Shown here: in pieces, positions 45,571-57,000 of the stretch
Layout: each line of letters starts with the position of its first letter
Numbering within the stretch: the stretch's first letter is position 1
Assembly: GCF_937616625.2 (NCBI RefSeq)
Contig: NC_065575.1
Span: 23,794,001-23,858,000 of the forward strand
From: Mercurialis annua
Taxonomy: Eukaryota > Streptophyta > Magnoliopsida > Malpighiales > Euphorbiaceae
Direction of reading: 5' to 3'
DNA length: 64,000 nucleotides
Translations under genes and position numbers: made by a program
The notes under the pieces: model-generated
Database searches by the model: none
Told to the model about the DNA's origin: nothing
The model's input: only the letters and a program-made list of their open reading frames with translations

Positions 45571-45795
45571 TGTGCACGTGGTGCACGACCGTGCACCACG
45601 GGTGCACGAACGTGTACTGGAAGTACACGAACGTGCACCTAGCAAGGTACACGATCGTGTACTGAAGTACACGAACGTGCACCTTTCCTGGTGCACGAAC
45701 GTGTACAATAAGTACACGAACGTGTACCCCTGAGGTGCACGAACGTGTACTCAGTTGCACGATCGTGCACCCACCAAAACGCACACCCGTGCACC
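45571..45795. repeat. Palindrome cluster in solo LTR
   Basis: About eight copies of self-complementary or near-complementary units, either GTGCACGA(A/T)CGTGCAC or the variant with GTACAC arms (GTACACGATCGTGTAC), separated by 2-12 bp. Arms GTGCAC and GTACAC alternate, which is not seen in E2. Confidence 0.92.
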
Positions 45796-47724
45796 CCAAC
45801 TCGCCCCTACGCAAATACAAACTGTAATTGACCTAGGTGTTTGACGTTTAGAGTAATTGGACGCTAAAAGACAGATTTCGGACTTGGAAAGTTATTAATC
45901 TCGAGATTAGCTCGACGTTTTAGATAAATAACAATAATGGAAAACGTCAAGGACGTTAAGCAATTCTCAATTATGAGAAATAGTATTCGCTAAATCGTTT
46001 ATACGACTAAAGTTATTGAATACGTAAACAAGTATAAAATGAAACTAAATCATAAAACTTAAAAAGTATTATACGTATAAGAATGCGAGAATCACGTCTA
46101 ACTATTAACGATTTATCAGACGTGTCAGCGAGTAGTGGAGTCAGTAGAGGCGGACTAGCGAGAGCGTACTATCAGATCGATCATATCATTTCTTGGATTG
46201 CGGTCACTGTGAGTTGTACTTTTACTTTCATGTATTATATATATTGAAATTATTTTATGAAATTATATATAATGTTTTCACGCATCGCATTATATACAAT
46301 TGATTGGATGTTATATGTTTATTTAATTTCTATATGCGAGAACTAGTATGCGATCCGAAGAAACTAGCTACCTATTGGGTGTCAATAGGCTGTGTGATCA
46401 CCAGTATCGAGTCAGTCTAGTATGTTTGTATTGAGCAATGACTTGACACAGCTGGGAGCTATTGATGAATATGAAATTTACGATTGGGTATATGATTTCG
46501 ATACGAGAGTGAACTCGGCTACGGTGTAGCCTGGAAGTCCCCGTATCTAGTGGCTGGGCCACCAGCGAGTTGGACTCGCAATTGATATTTAGGATTGGGT
46601 TGAATGATACATGATTATTCGAGAGATGTGTCGCATGCTAGGATATTAGTTTCACACGGATCAAATACATGGTTATATGTTTTATATTAATATTTTCTTG
46701 AGATGCGATGCTATGTTTTTATATTAATACTGTTAGTAAATGTCAACTCACTCAGTATTTCCCCAAATACTGACCCCTCACCTTTGATGTCTTTCAGGTG
46801 CTTAGCTTGTGGACTTAGCTAGAGGCCAATTTTGAAGTCCAGAAGTCAGCTGTATATGTTAGTTTCTGACTTCTGTGAATGCTGCAGTAGTGGTCCTGTG
46901 TCAACAGAATAGTAGCCTAGTCAGCAGTTTATTTTGATTGTATATATCAACTGCTGTCTTTGTTTATATGCTTTTTGATAGGCTACGTACGTTGTATATA
47001 ATCCACGCCCCAGATGCCAGTGAGATGTTTAAAATACTAACTGATGTATATAGTACCGCGAGGCCAGTTCGTACAGGGTACGGTAACTAGAGCCCGCGAG
47101 GTTTTGAAACAGTTAGTGTATATATTTGGTTATATGTTATATATATGTATATTTGCTTCCGTTGTTTGTTGTTATTTGTTTATATTATATTGGCGAAAAA
47201 TAAATTGTAATTTTAGGCTTGCTATGGGTTCCGGAGCTACCACTCCCGTTCCCTAGCGCCGGTTGCGGCTAAATAGTTTTGGGTCGTGACAAAACACGAA
47301 TTGCAGAAAAATATATGGTAAAGAAAAACACGAAAAACAATCTTTCCATTCCAGCAAAAGCATTAAAACACATTTTGTTTTGGGAAGAAGACCTAAGAAA
47401 TATTACAGTTTATCTCATGTTAGTTTGTCTCTATTCAAATTGATATGTATGTCTTATACTATTTTTAAATTTTATTTAGATGCAGTTTTTTAAAAGTTTT
47501 TGTGACCGAATATGAACTTTATGTCAACCGTATGTCAACCTTATGAAACACAAAATAAACACAACATAAAGAGATAAAAACGAATTGCATAAAATATATG
47601 GTAAAGAATAACTTGAAAACAATATTTTTATTCCAGAAAAAGCATTGAAACACAATTCCATTAGCTAATTATATCAATTCTCTAAGAAAAATAAATGAAA
47701 CACAAAATAAAGAATCAATTCAAC

Positions 47725-47912
47725 CTAACCTTCATCAACATTTGTTGGTTCAGAGGACATGATTTCAGTTTCTCCAACCGTATTAACTTTAGCAGTCACT
47801 GGTCCTTGAGTTGTTGAATAACAAGTATGGTGAGAATTGTTTATAATTGTTTCTATGATATTTTGATAAGAAAGAAGAAATCACTTTATTTTGTCATTCA
47901 ACAACGTGATTC
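47725..47912 (-). pseudogene. Exon-like frame in 677-bp unit, copy 1
   Basis: On the minus strand the acceptor TTGCAG precedes a 188-bp stretch that reads ITLLNDKIK, a TGA stop, then FLLSYQNIIETIINNSHHTC, and on through TAKVNTVGETEIMSSEPTNV to DEG and TAG. The end GATGAAG|GTTAGG could equally be a splice donor. The helical, leucine-rich start looks like part of a coiled coil. I do not recognise the product. It lies upstream of the transposase exons on the same strand, so it may be an exon of that gene or of a second element protein. The internal TGA argues against present function. Confidence 0.45.
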
Positions 47913-48401
47913 CTGCAATTATGGTTAATGCCAATGAGTTTTTCTTTTAGAGGGAACTTTCATTAATTAAAAAATTAAATAAGGATATAATTCTTTTTGT
48001 TTCCCTCTCTTTTTTTTGTTTCCCTCTTATTTTAATATTGTTTCCCTCCTACTAGATTCGTTTTTCACTTTTCCTGATTTGATTTGCCAAAATCTTAGCA
48101 AATCAAATCAGTTTGAGATATATTCTGAAAATCTTGTTGCAGAAAATTTTGTTTAGATGCAGTTTTTTAAAAGTTTTTGTGACCGAATATGAACCTTATC
48201 TCAACCGTATGTCAACCTTATGAAACACAAAATAAACACAACATAAAGAGATTAAAACGAATTGCATAAAATATATGGTAAAGAATAACTTGAAAACAAT
48301 ATTTTCATTCCAGAAAAAGCATTGAAACACAATTCTATTAGCTAATTATATCAATTCTCTAAGCAAAATAAATGAAACACAAAATAAAGAATCAATTCAA
48401 C

Positions 48402-48589
48402 CTAACCTTCATCAACATTTGTTGGTTGAGAGGACATGGTTTCAGTTTCCCCAACCGTATTAACTTCAGCAGCCACTGGTCCTTGAGTTGTTGAATAACA
48501 AGTATGGTGAGAATTGTTTATAATTGTTTCTACGATATTTTGATAAAAAAGAAGAAATCACTTTATTTTTTCATTCAACAACGTGATTC
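48402..48589 (-). pseudogene. Exon-like frame in 677-bp unit, copy 2
   Basis: Same length (188 bp), acceptor and internal TGA as copy 1. The C-terminal part reads GPVAAEVNTVGETETMSSQP with several amino-acid changes but no frameshift. Confidence 0.45.
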
Positions 48590-49079
48590 CTGCAATTATG
48601 GTTAATGCCAATGAGTTTTCCTTTTAGAGGGAACTTTCATTAATTAAAAAATTAAATAAGGATATAATTATTCTCGTTTCCCTCTCTCTTTTTTTATTTC
48701 CCTCCTATTTTAATATTGTTTCCCTCCTACTAGATTCGTTTTTCACTTTTCCTGATTTGATTTGCCAAAATCTTAGCAAATCAAATCAGTTTGAGATATA
48801 TTATGAAAATCTTGTTGCAGAAAATTTTATTTAGATGCAGTTTTTTAAACGTTTTTGTGACCGAATATGAACCTTATGTCAACCGTATGTCAACCTTATG
48901 AAACACAAAATAAACACAACATAAAGAGCTAAAAACGAATTGCATAAAATATACGGTAAAGAATAACTTGAAAACAATATTTTCATTTCAGAAAAAGAAT
49001 TGAAACACAATTCCATTACCTAATTATATCAATTCTCTAAACAAAATAAATGAAACACAAAATTAAGAATGAATTCAAC

Positions 49080-49265
49080 CTAACCTTCATCAACATTTGT
49101 TGTGAGAGGACATGGTTTCAGTTTCTCCAACCGTATTAATTTGGGCAGCCAGTAATCCTTGAGTTGTTGAATAACAAGTATGGTGAGAATTGTTTATAAT
49201 TGTTTCTATGATATTTTGATAAGAAAGAAGAAATCACTTTATTTTGTCATTTAACAACGTGATTC
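49080..49265 (-). pseudogene. Exon-like frame in 677-bp unit, copy 3
   Basis: Same unit but 186 bp: two bases are missing near 49098 compared with the other copies, which shifts the frame near its C-terminal end. This is the most decayed copy. Confidence 0.45.
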
Positions 49266-49844
49266 CTGCAATTATGGTTAATGCCAATGAGTTTTCCTTT
49301 TAGAGGGAACTTTCATTAATTAAAAAAAATTAAATAAGGACATAATTATTTTTGTTTCCCTCCTATTTTAATATTGTTTCCCTCCTACTAAATTCGTTTT
49401 TCACTTTTCCTAATTTGATTTGCGAAAATCTTGGCAAATCAAATCAGTTTAAGATATATTCTGAAAATCTTGTTGCAGAAAATTTTATTTAGATGCAGTT
49501 TTTTAAATGTTTTTGTGACCGAATATGAAACTTATGTCAACCGTATGTCAACCTTATGAAACACAAAATAAACACAACATAGAGAGATAAAAACAAATTG
49601 CATAAAATATATGGTAAAGAATAACTTAAAAACAATATTTTCATTTCAGAAAAAGCATTGAAACACTTTTAAGGTAATATATGCCTTTTGTAAATAAATG
49701 GGAACAAATAAATTTTTTTTCCACTATTGCCTATTCTTATAATTTATTTTAATGTTTTTAATTAGTATAATTTGAATTTTTGTAATAGGTAAATTTATTC
49801 GGTTGAATATGATTTTACTCGCATAACCATTATTGAAATTGTAT

Positions 49845-49909
49845 TTTAGGGTTTAGGGCTTAGAATTTAAGGTTTAGGGTTTAGGGTTTAGGGTTTAGGG
49901 TTTTGGGTT
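49845..49909 (+). repeat. Interstitial telomere-type tract (TTTAGGG)
   Basis: Six exact TTTAGGG units (49845-49858 and 49873-49900) with degenerate units between and after them. The heptamer is the Arabidopsis-type plant telomere repeat, which supports a plant source. It lies inside the CACTA element, so it is not a chromosome end. Confidence 0.9.
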
Positions 49910-50179
49910 ATGATTAGTGTTAGGGTTAGCAAAAACAACATTTAACAATATTTAATTTTTTTAATGACCGCTAAAAAAGTAAAATAACATTTAATTTATT
50001 TATTATAAATTTAGGAAAAGTAAAAAAAAAAAGCTTAAATTAACACTATACTGATATAAAAATAAATTTGATTACAATAGGTAAAAATGATTATTTTTTT
50101 ATTATGTAATTTGCTATTATTTATATAACTATAAAATAATGCTTGCTTGAAAAAAAATGTGCCAAAAATTTACGTGAAG

Positions 50180-50670
50180 TTAATTTTATAACTTTCGATA
50201 AAAATTAAGAAAACTTAAAATATACGTTACATGTGCCTCAATTACGTTGCATGTGCCTCAACTTACGTGAGATGTGTCTAAATGTCAACGGAGCTAAGTT
50301 ATGAGAAAATAATTGCAAAGTCTATACTAATGTGTGTAAAAGACTGTTAATACATTGTTTGTACGTAGGTCGTACACGACCCGTTAAAAATTACGGAAAA
50401 ATAACAAAGCTAGCTTATTGTAACGGTTTTTGTAGGTTTTGATCATCGATAAGTTTATTTTTATAACTTTCGATAAAAATTATAAGAACCTAAAATATAC
50501 GTTACATGTGCCTCAAATTACGTTGCATGACGTGCCTCAACTTACGTGAGCAAATGTCAACGGAGTTAAGTTATGAGTAAAAAATCGCAAAGTCTATACT
50601 AATGTAAAAAAACCGTTAATACATTGTTTGTACGTAGGTCATACACAGCCCGTTAAAACATATGGCAGAA
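50180..50670 (+). repeat. 275-bp tandem duplication in the CACTA element
   Basis: TATACGTTACATGTGCCTCA at 50221 and 50496. Both copies share the flanks TATAACTTTCGATAAAAATT upstream and TTGTACGTAGGTC downstream. Each copy also contains internal small repeats of ACGT(TG)CATGTGCCTCAA. No coding frame is visible. Confidence 0.85.
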
Positions 50671-51280
50671 ATACAGTTTAGCTCCTTGAATTGCCAAAAA
50701 CGCAATTCGGTCCCTAAACTCATAATGTTTGCTCATTTTTCCCAAGACTAAAATGAAACTTAAAAATTAAACACAATAGTTAGAATCAATTTATCAAATA
50801 TCTCTTAGATCTTTGAATTGCCCAAATCACATTAAATTTAATAAATACAAACTACAATCAAACCATAATCATAATCAACAAAAAAATGCGAATACGGTGC
50901 AAAAATTAAAGTTCTCATTTCAAACAGACCTTAGGGTGCAAAAATTATTTATTTTAATATTTTTAATTAGTAAAATTATACCAAATCAATGAAATTCTTA
51001 AAAGTTTATAGTATTGATTTAATATTTTTTCCTTGAAAAAATACCTCACTTGAAAACAGTATTTTATTTTAAACACCCTTTTTATTTGTGATTCCTATTT
51101 TATCCCTATCTAACGTATATATATCTTAGTGTGTTTTTAATGCACCATATTATTTACCTTCTTTTCTTTTTCATGTAGCGGGAACTAATGGGTATTTCAT
51201 AATTTTACAATTGATTTCCTTCCTAATCAAACTCTTTCTTTCCTTCCTAATCGACCTAGTTTTTTTTCTGACCTAGATCC
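50671..51280. other. CACTA internal sequence without visible gene
   Basis: AT-rich stretch between the 275-bp duplication and the DUF1985-like gene. It may include its promoter (TATATATC near 51117), but I see nothing that defines one. Confidence 0.4.
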
Positions 51281-51919
51281 ATGGTGATTTCACACGGTGC
51301 CACTGATAAACTCTAATTTTTGAACGAATATCCATGGGGTATTGACGTATTCAAGTACACGTTTGATTCTTTGTCGAAAATAGCTGTTCTTAGTCCGGGA
51401 TCTCTTAGTATTGAAGACAACATTTACCAGTATCGCCTTCAAGGTTTCCCATATGCACTGGTATGTTGGTTCTACGAGTGTTGTCCGGCGGTTGAAAATA
51501 CCTTTGATGTTGACAGGGATTTATTTGTTGAGATTACATCCTATGAGGTTTGTATGTTTTAAATTTTAAATTTTTCAAATTTAATTTATCATTTGCTCTG
51601 TTTTCATATATGGTTTTCAAAAAAAATTAAGGGAAACGAGGAGGGTTATTGTCCGGCATTTGATAAATTGAAGGACTGTGAATCAACGTCAAACACTTCG
51701 GATTTAACTGTTATGGAAGAGATGCTGGAAATTTTGATGGCTAGTCAAAAGACGATGAAGGATGATATAATGGATTTGAAACGTTTATTCACTTCCAAAT
51801 GTTCCGAACTTTTGAAAGTTTTCAATTCGTTGAATGCAAAGATAACTCTTATTGGTGATTCTAAAACGATAATTTTTTTGATTTATTTATTTTGTACTTA
51901 TCACTTAGAGTTTAATTAA
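51281..51919 (+). pseudogene. DUF1985 / Ulp1-type transposon-associated gene, broken
   Basis: A frame opens with ATG at 51281, hits TAA at 51314-51316, then continues with NEYPWGIDVFKYTFDSLSK and later YRLQGFPYALVCWFYECCP to a donor GAG|GT at 51547/51548. The 'YPWG...F..T..SL' and 'Y.L.GFP.A...W.YE..P' blocks are the hallmark of the plant DUF1985 domain, found in transposon-carried Ulp1-protease-like genes. An acceptor at 51631 opens a second in-phase exon, GNEEGYCPAFDKLKDCES followed by a Met/Leu/Lys-rich, probably coiled-coil segment (MEEMLEILMASQKTMKDDIM). No C-terminal cysteine-protease domain follows. The early stop and missing protease suggest a decayed copy. The domain name is recalled from pattern and was not searched. 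Confidence 0.62.
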
Positions 51920-51989
51920 ATATAATTTATGTTATTTCATATTATGTTATTGTAACTTGATATGAACCTAATATGAACTCCATATCTGT

Positions 51990-52215
51990 ATCAGGTTGAA
52001 ATTGCAATGCTTAAATTCGATGTCATGTTTAAAACACGATGAGTTACATCCTTACCTCGAGTTTTTTTATCTCTGTTGAAGCACAAACTCGATGTAAGTC
52101 TTAATACTCGACGAAATGGAAGCATAACCTCGAGTTTTTGTTTTCATTGAGATAACAAACTCGAGAATAGGAGATAACTCGTCGAGTTTAAAGCCCTACC
52201 TCGAGTTTGTACGAA
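51990..52215. repeat. Dispersed CTCGAG/ACTCGA repeats
   Basis: About six occurrences of ACCTCGAGTTT or its complement AAACTCGA within 225 bp, spaced 30-60 bp apart and alternating in orientation. A related GTTACTCGAGG lies near 44286 on the other side of the element. Function unknown. Confidence 0.6.
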
Positions 52216-52479
52216 TCAGTTGAAAATTTAAATTATCAATTGAAAAAATAAGCAATTTAAATGTGAAATTCATCCTACATTAATAAATTTAGTCTTTTTT
52301 TTTTAAATTAAAAAAATACTTGGAAAAATAAGCAGCAACAAGTGGAGCGGCGGGAGAAGTACAACAAAGGAATTGATGCGGTAGTGTGGTGTCAATATTC
52401 AGCAAAAAAAGTTTTTCTCTAATGAAGAGTGCTTTGATAAAATAAGAAGTTAACCTAATTTGGATATTTGAATATTAAT

Positions 52480-54064
52480 TGTCACATACCTTTTTTATCA
52501 AAATAAAATATAATTTCATGACCCAATGAATCTTGTTATCATTAATTTTTTTTCAGTTGCATAGTGACATAACATTTATTAATCACAATATCATTTATTT
52601 TCACTTAATTGCTGGAAAAATAAATTATTCACAATATTTTTACATATAATGATAAAATTTATTTTATCATAATAAATGTATTTTTAATATACAGTGACAA
52701 AATATTTTTTGTCAAACCCTTTGTCACAACAACCATAATTAATTTTTATAATGACAAAAATATTTGACACAATATTTAATTATCACAACATTATTTAATT
52801 TTAATTAATTGCTGCAAAATAAAATTTGTCACAACTGTATTTAAACATTATACTAAAATTTATTTTATCATTATAACTATATATATTTTTTTCTTTACCA
52901 TTTATTTTCTGCAATTCGTTTTTATTTCTCTATTTTGTGTGTATTTTGTGTTTCATAAGGTTGACATATGGTCGACATAAGATTCATTTACAGTCATTAT
53001 AACTTTATTTTTAAAATTCAGGCAGAAAACATTTATTTTGGCCAAATACTTTGTTACAACAATATATTTACTTTTTTTTATAGTGACAAATAAATTTGAC
53101 ACAATAAACTATAGTGGAAAGATTTTTAATGAGTTATTCTTTACCATATATTTTCTGCAATTCCTTTTTCTTTCTCTATTTTGTGTTTATTTTGTGTTTC
53201 ATAAGGTTAACATAAGGTTTACATAAGGTTTATTTTCTGTCATTATAACTGTATTTTTAAAATACGGGCACAAAATATTTGTTTTTGCAAAATACTTTGT
53301 CACAAAAACATATTTACTTTTTCTTAGTGATTAAATAAATTTGACACAATAAACAGTAGTGGAAAGAGTTTTCTTCGAGTTATTCTTTAACATATATTTT
53401 CTGTAATTCCTTTTTCATTCTCTATTTTGTGTTTATTTTGTATTTCATAAGATTGACATAAGGTTCATATTCTGTCATTATAACTGTGTTTTTTTAAAAA
53501 CAGGAACAAAACATTTGTTTTGGCAAAATACTGTCACAAAAACATATTTACTTTTTTTGCAGGGACAAATAAATTTGACACAATATTAATTTATTATAAT
53601 ATCATTTAATTTCACTTAATTGCTGCAAAAATAAATTTGTCATAATAGTTTTATAAATTATGATAAAATTCATTTTATCATCACAACTTTATTTCTAATA
53701 TACAATAACAAAATGTGTTTTTTTGGCAAAATACTTTGTCACAATAAACGTAATTAATATTTATAATGACAAAATATATCTAATTACTGCAAGATAAAAT
53801 TTGTCACCACGTTTTCAAATATTATGATAAAATTTATTTTGTCATAACAAAAATATTTTAATTTAGGGAGACAAAACATTTTTTTGTCAAAATAGTTAGT
53901 CACAACAAACATAATTAAATTTTATAGTGACAAAAATGGTTAACCCAATATGTATTTGTCACAATATCATTTTATTGAACTCTCATTGTGACAAAATATT
54001 TTGTTTTGTCACAATTAATCTATTTATTATGACAAAATATAGTTTGTCACATATTTTTTTGTCA
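52480..54064. repeat. CACTA right subterminal repeats
   Basis: Dense TTTGTCACAA and GTGACAAAA motifs mirror the left end. Between about 52890 and 53640 there is a tandem repeat of roughly 241-248 bp, with CATAAGGTT/CATAAGATT boxes near 52957, 53198 and 53446. Part of this unit is the reverse complement of sequence in the left-hand 677-bp units (GTCAACCTTATGAAACACAA), so the two ends share inverted long repeats. The frame 53038-53226 lies within it and is not a gene. Confidence 0.82.
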
Positions 54065-54088
54065 CAACAAGCCAAATTTTTTGTAGTG
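54065..54088 (-). repeat. CACTA right terminal inverted repeat
   Basis: Ends AAATTTTTTGTAGTG and matches the left repeat at 23 of 24 positions in reverse complement. The ATT duplication follows. Confidence 0.95.
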
Positions 54089-57000
54089 ATTTAAGCCAAA
54101 CGTTTAAAAACGTTGAGAAAGAAATCCAAACGTTTAAAACATTACGAAACCCTTTTTTGAAATTTAAGCCAAACGTTTACAAACGTTACGAAACAAATCC
54201 AAATATTTCACCTTTTTAGTGATTTAAGCCAAACGTTTACCCTTTTTAGCGATTTAAGCCAAATGTTTACAAAGGTTACGAAACAAATCCAAACGTTTTA
54301 CCTTTTTACCGATTTAAGCCAAATTTTAGAAACGGTACGAAACAAATCCAAACGTTTCTCCTTTTTAGTGATTTAAGCCAAACGTTTACAAACGCTACGA
54401 AACAAATCCATTTATTTTACCTTTTTAGTAATTTAAGCCAAACATTTACAAACGTTAAAAAACAAATCCAAGCAATTCACCTTTTTAGAAATTTAAGCCA
54501 AACGTTTATAAACGTTAGGAAACAAATCCAAGCGTTTCACCTTTTTAGCAATTTAAGCCAAACGTTTACAAACATTACGAAACAAATCCAAACATTTTCC
54601 CTTTTTAGCGATTTAAGCCAAACGTTTACAAACATTACAAAAAATCCAAACGTTTTATCTTTTTAGCAATTTATGCCAAAAGTTACGAAATAAATCCAAA
54701 CGTTTCACCTTTTTAGCAATTTAAATCCAAACCTTTCACCTTTTTAGTGAATCAAGCCAAACGTTTACAAACATTACGAAACAGATCTAAATATTTCACC
54801 TTTTCAGTGATTTAAGCCAAACATTTAACCTTTTTAGCAAATTAAGCCAAACGTTTACAAACAAATCCAAACGTTTACAAACGTTACCAAACAAATCCAA
54901 ACGTTTCACCTATTTAGCGAATTAAGCCAAACATTTAAAAACGTTACGAAAGAGATCCAAACGTTTAAAACGTTACGAAACTGTTTTTAGCAATTTAATC
55001 CAAACATTTATAAACGTTTCAAAACAAATCCAAACGTTTCACCTTTTTAGTGATTTAAGCGAAACGTTTACCCTTTTTAGCGATTTAAGCCAAACGATTA
55101 CAAACGTTACGAAACTAATCCAAACGTTTCACCTTTTTAGCGATTTAAGCCAAACGTTTAGAAACGGTACGAAACAAATCCAAACGTTTCTCCTTTTTAG
55201 CGATTTAAGCCAAACGTTTACAAATGCTACGAAACAAATTCATTTATTTCACCTTTTTAGTAATTTCAGCGAAACATTTACAAACATTAAAAACCAAATC
55301 CAAGCAATTCACCTTTTTAGAAATTTAAGCCAAACGTTTACAAACGTTTGAAAACAAATGCAAGCGTTTCACCTTTTTAGCAATTTAAGCCAAACGTTTT
55401 CAAACGTTACAAAACAAATCCAAACGTTTTCCCTTTTTAGCAATTTAAGCCAAACGTTTACAAACGTTACAAAACAAATCCTAAAGTTTCACCTTTTTAG
55501 TGATTTAAGCGAAACGTTTACCCTTTTTAGCGATATAAGCCAAACGTTTAAAAACGTTACGAAAGAAATCCAAACGTTTAAAACGTTACGAAACCCTTTT
55601 TAGCAATTTAAGCCAAACGTTTACAAACGTTACGAAACAAATCCAAAAGTTTCACCTATTTAAAGATTTAAGCCAAACGTTTACCCTTTGTAGCGATTTA
55701 AGCCAAACGTTACGAAACAAATCCAAACGTTTCACGTTTTTAGCGATTTAAGCCAAACATTTACAAACGGTACGAAATAATTCCAAATGTTTGTCCTTTT
55801 TAGCGATTTAAGCCAAACGTTTACAAACGCTACGAAACAAATCCAAGCGTTTCACCTTTTTAGAAATTTAAGCCAAACGTTTACAAACATTATGAAACAA
55901 ATCAAAGCGTTTCACCTTTTTAGCGATTTAAGCCCAATGTTTAAAAACGTCACGAAACAAATCCAAGCGTTTCACCCTTTTAGTTATTTAAGCCAAACGT
56001 TTAAAAGCGTTATGAAAGAAACCCAAACGTTTAAAACATTACGAAACCCTTTTTAGAAATTGAAGCCAAACGTTTACAAACGTTACGAAAAAAATCCAAA
56101 CGTTTCACCTTTTTAGTGATTTGAGCGAAACGTTTACCCTTTTTAGCGATATAAGTCAAACCTCTAAAAACGTTACGAGAGAAATCCAAACGTTTAAAAC
56201 GTTACGAAACCCTTTTTAGAAATTTAAGCCAAACGTTTACGAACGTTAGGAAACAAATCCAAATGTTTCACCTTTTTAGTGATTTAAGCCAAACATTTAC
56301 CCTTTTTAGCGATTTAAGCCAAATGTTTCCAAAGGTTACGAAACAAATCCAAACGTTTTACCTTTTTAGCGATTTAAGCCAAACGTTTAGAAACGGTACG
56401 AAACAAATCCAAACGTTTCTCCTTTTTAGCGATTTAAGCCAAACGTTTACAAACGCTATGAAACAAATCCATTTATTTCACCTTTTTAGTAATTTAAGCC
56501 AAACATTTACAAACGTTAAAAAACAAATCCAAGCAATTCACCTTTTTAGAAATTTAAGCCACACGTTTATAAACGTTAGGAAACAAATCTAAGCGTTTCA
56601 CCTTTTTTGCAATTTAAGCCAAACGTTTACAAACATTACGAAACAAATCCAAACGTTTTCCCTTTTTAGCGATTTAAGCCAAACGTTTACAAACGTTACA
56701 AAAAATCCAAACGTTTTACCTTTTTAGCAATTTATGCCAAAAGTTACGAAATAAATCCAAGCGTTTCACCTTTTTAGCAATTTAAATCCAAACGTTTCGC
56801 CTTTTTAACGAATCAAGCCAAACGTTTACAAACATTACGAAAAAAATCCAAATGTTTCACCTTTTCAGTGATTTAAGCCAAACGTTTAACCTTTTTAGCG
56901 AATTAAGCCAAACGTTTACAACCGTTACGAAACAAATCCAAACGTTTCACCTTTTTAATGAATTAAGCCAAACATTTAATAACGTTACGAAAGAGATCCA

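Larger units (their letters stand above)
44759..47291 (+). mobile_element. Solo LTR, E2-related family, nested in the CACTA element
   Basis: 2533 bp with LTR ends TGTAATACCCC and GGGTCGTGACA and a 5-bp AAACA duplication, but no PBS, internal region or second LTR. It is therefore a product of LTR-LTR recombination. The first 30 and last 70 bp resemble the E2 LTR (including GGAGCTACCACTCCC and CCCTAGCGCCGG), and both carry the GTGCAC palindrome cluster roughly 0.8-1.0 kb from the LTR start. The bodies are otherwise diverged. The frames 45412-45717, 45521-45820 (minus) and 47044-47256 (plus) come from the palindrome cluster or LTR sequence and are not genes. Confidence 0.93.
47297..49675. repeat. 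677-bp tandem repeat inside the CACTA element
   Basis: The marker GATGCAGTTTTTTAAA occurs at 47479, 48156, 48834 and 49492, giving periods of 677, 678 and 658 bp. Each complete unit carries GTGACCGAATATGAA, two GTCAACC boxes, a minus-strand exon-like frame, pyrimidine-rich TTTCCCTC runs and an inverted repeat TGATTTGC...GCAAATCA. A degenerate earlier copy is split by the solo LTR. Sequence similarity between units is high, with scattered substitutions. Confidence 0.9.
42604..54088. mobile_element. CACTA (En/Spm) DNA transposon, 11.5 kb
   Basis: Ends are CACTACAAAAAAT...ATTTTTTGTAGTG. The terminal inverted repeat spans 24 bp (42604-42627 and 54065-54088) with one mismatch, and a 3-bp duplication flanks it, as the superfamily requires. 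Both subterminal regions are packed with TTGTCAC/GTGACAAA and GTGATAAA motifs on both strands, the usual transposase-binding architecture. Internally there are decayed transposase exons (minus), a broken DUF1985-type gene (plus), several large tandem repeats and a nested solo LTR. Removing the solo LTR leaves about 8.95 kb. The coding parts contain stops and frameshifts, so it is probably non-autonomous. Confidence 0.95.

Noticed and set aside
49845..49909. Chromosome end or telomere
   Set aside because: The tract is only about 65 bp, interrupted, and internal to a transposon with sequence on both sides.
52840..53226. Frame 53038-53226 as a membrane protein
   Set aside because: Hydrophobic only because the DNA is T-rich. 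It lies in the CACTA subterminal tandem repeat and is not preserved between repeat copies.
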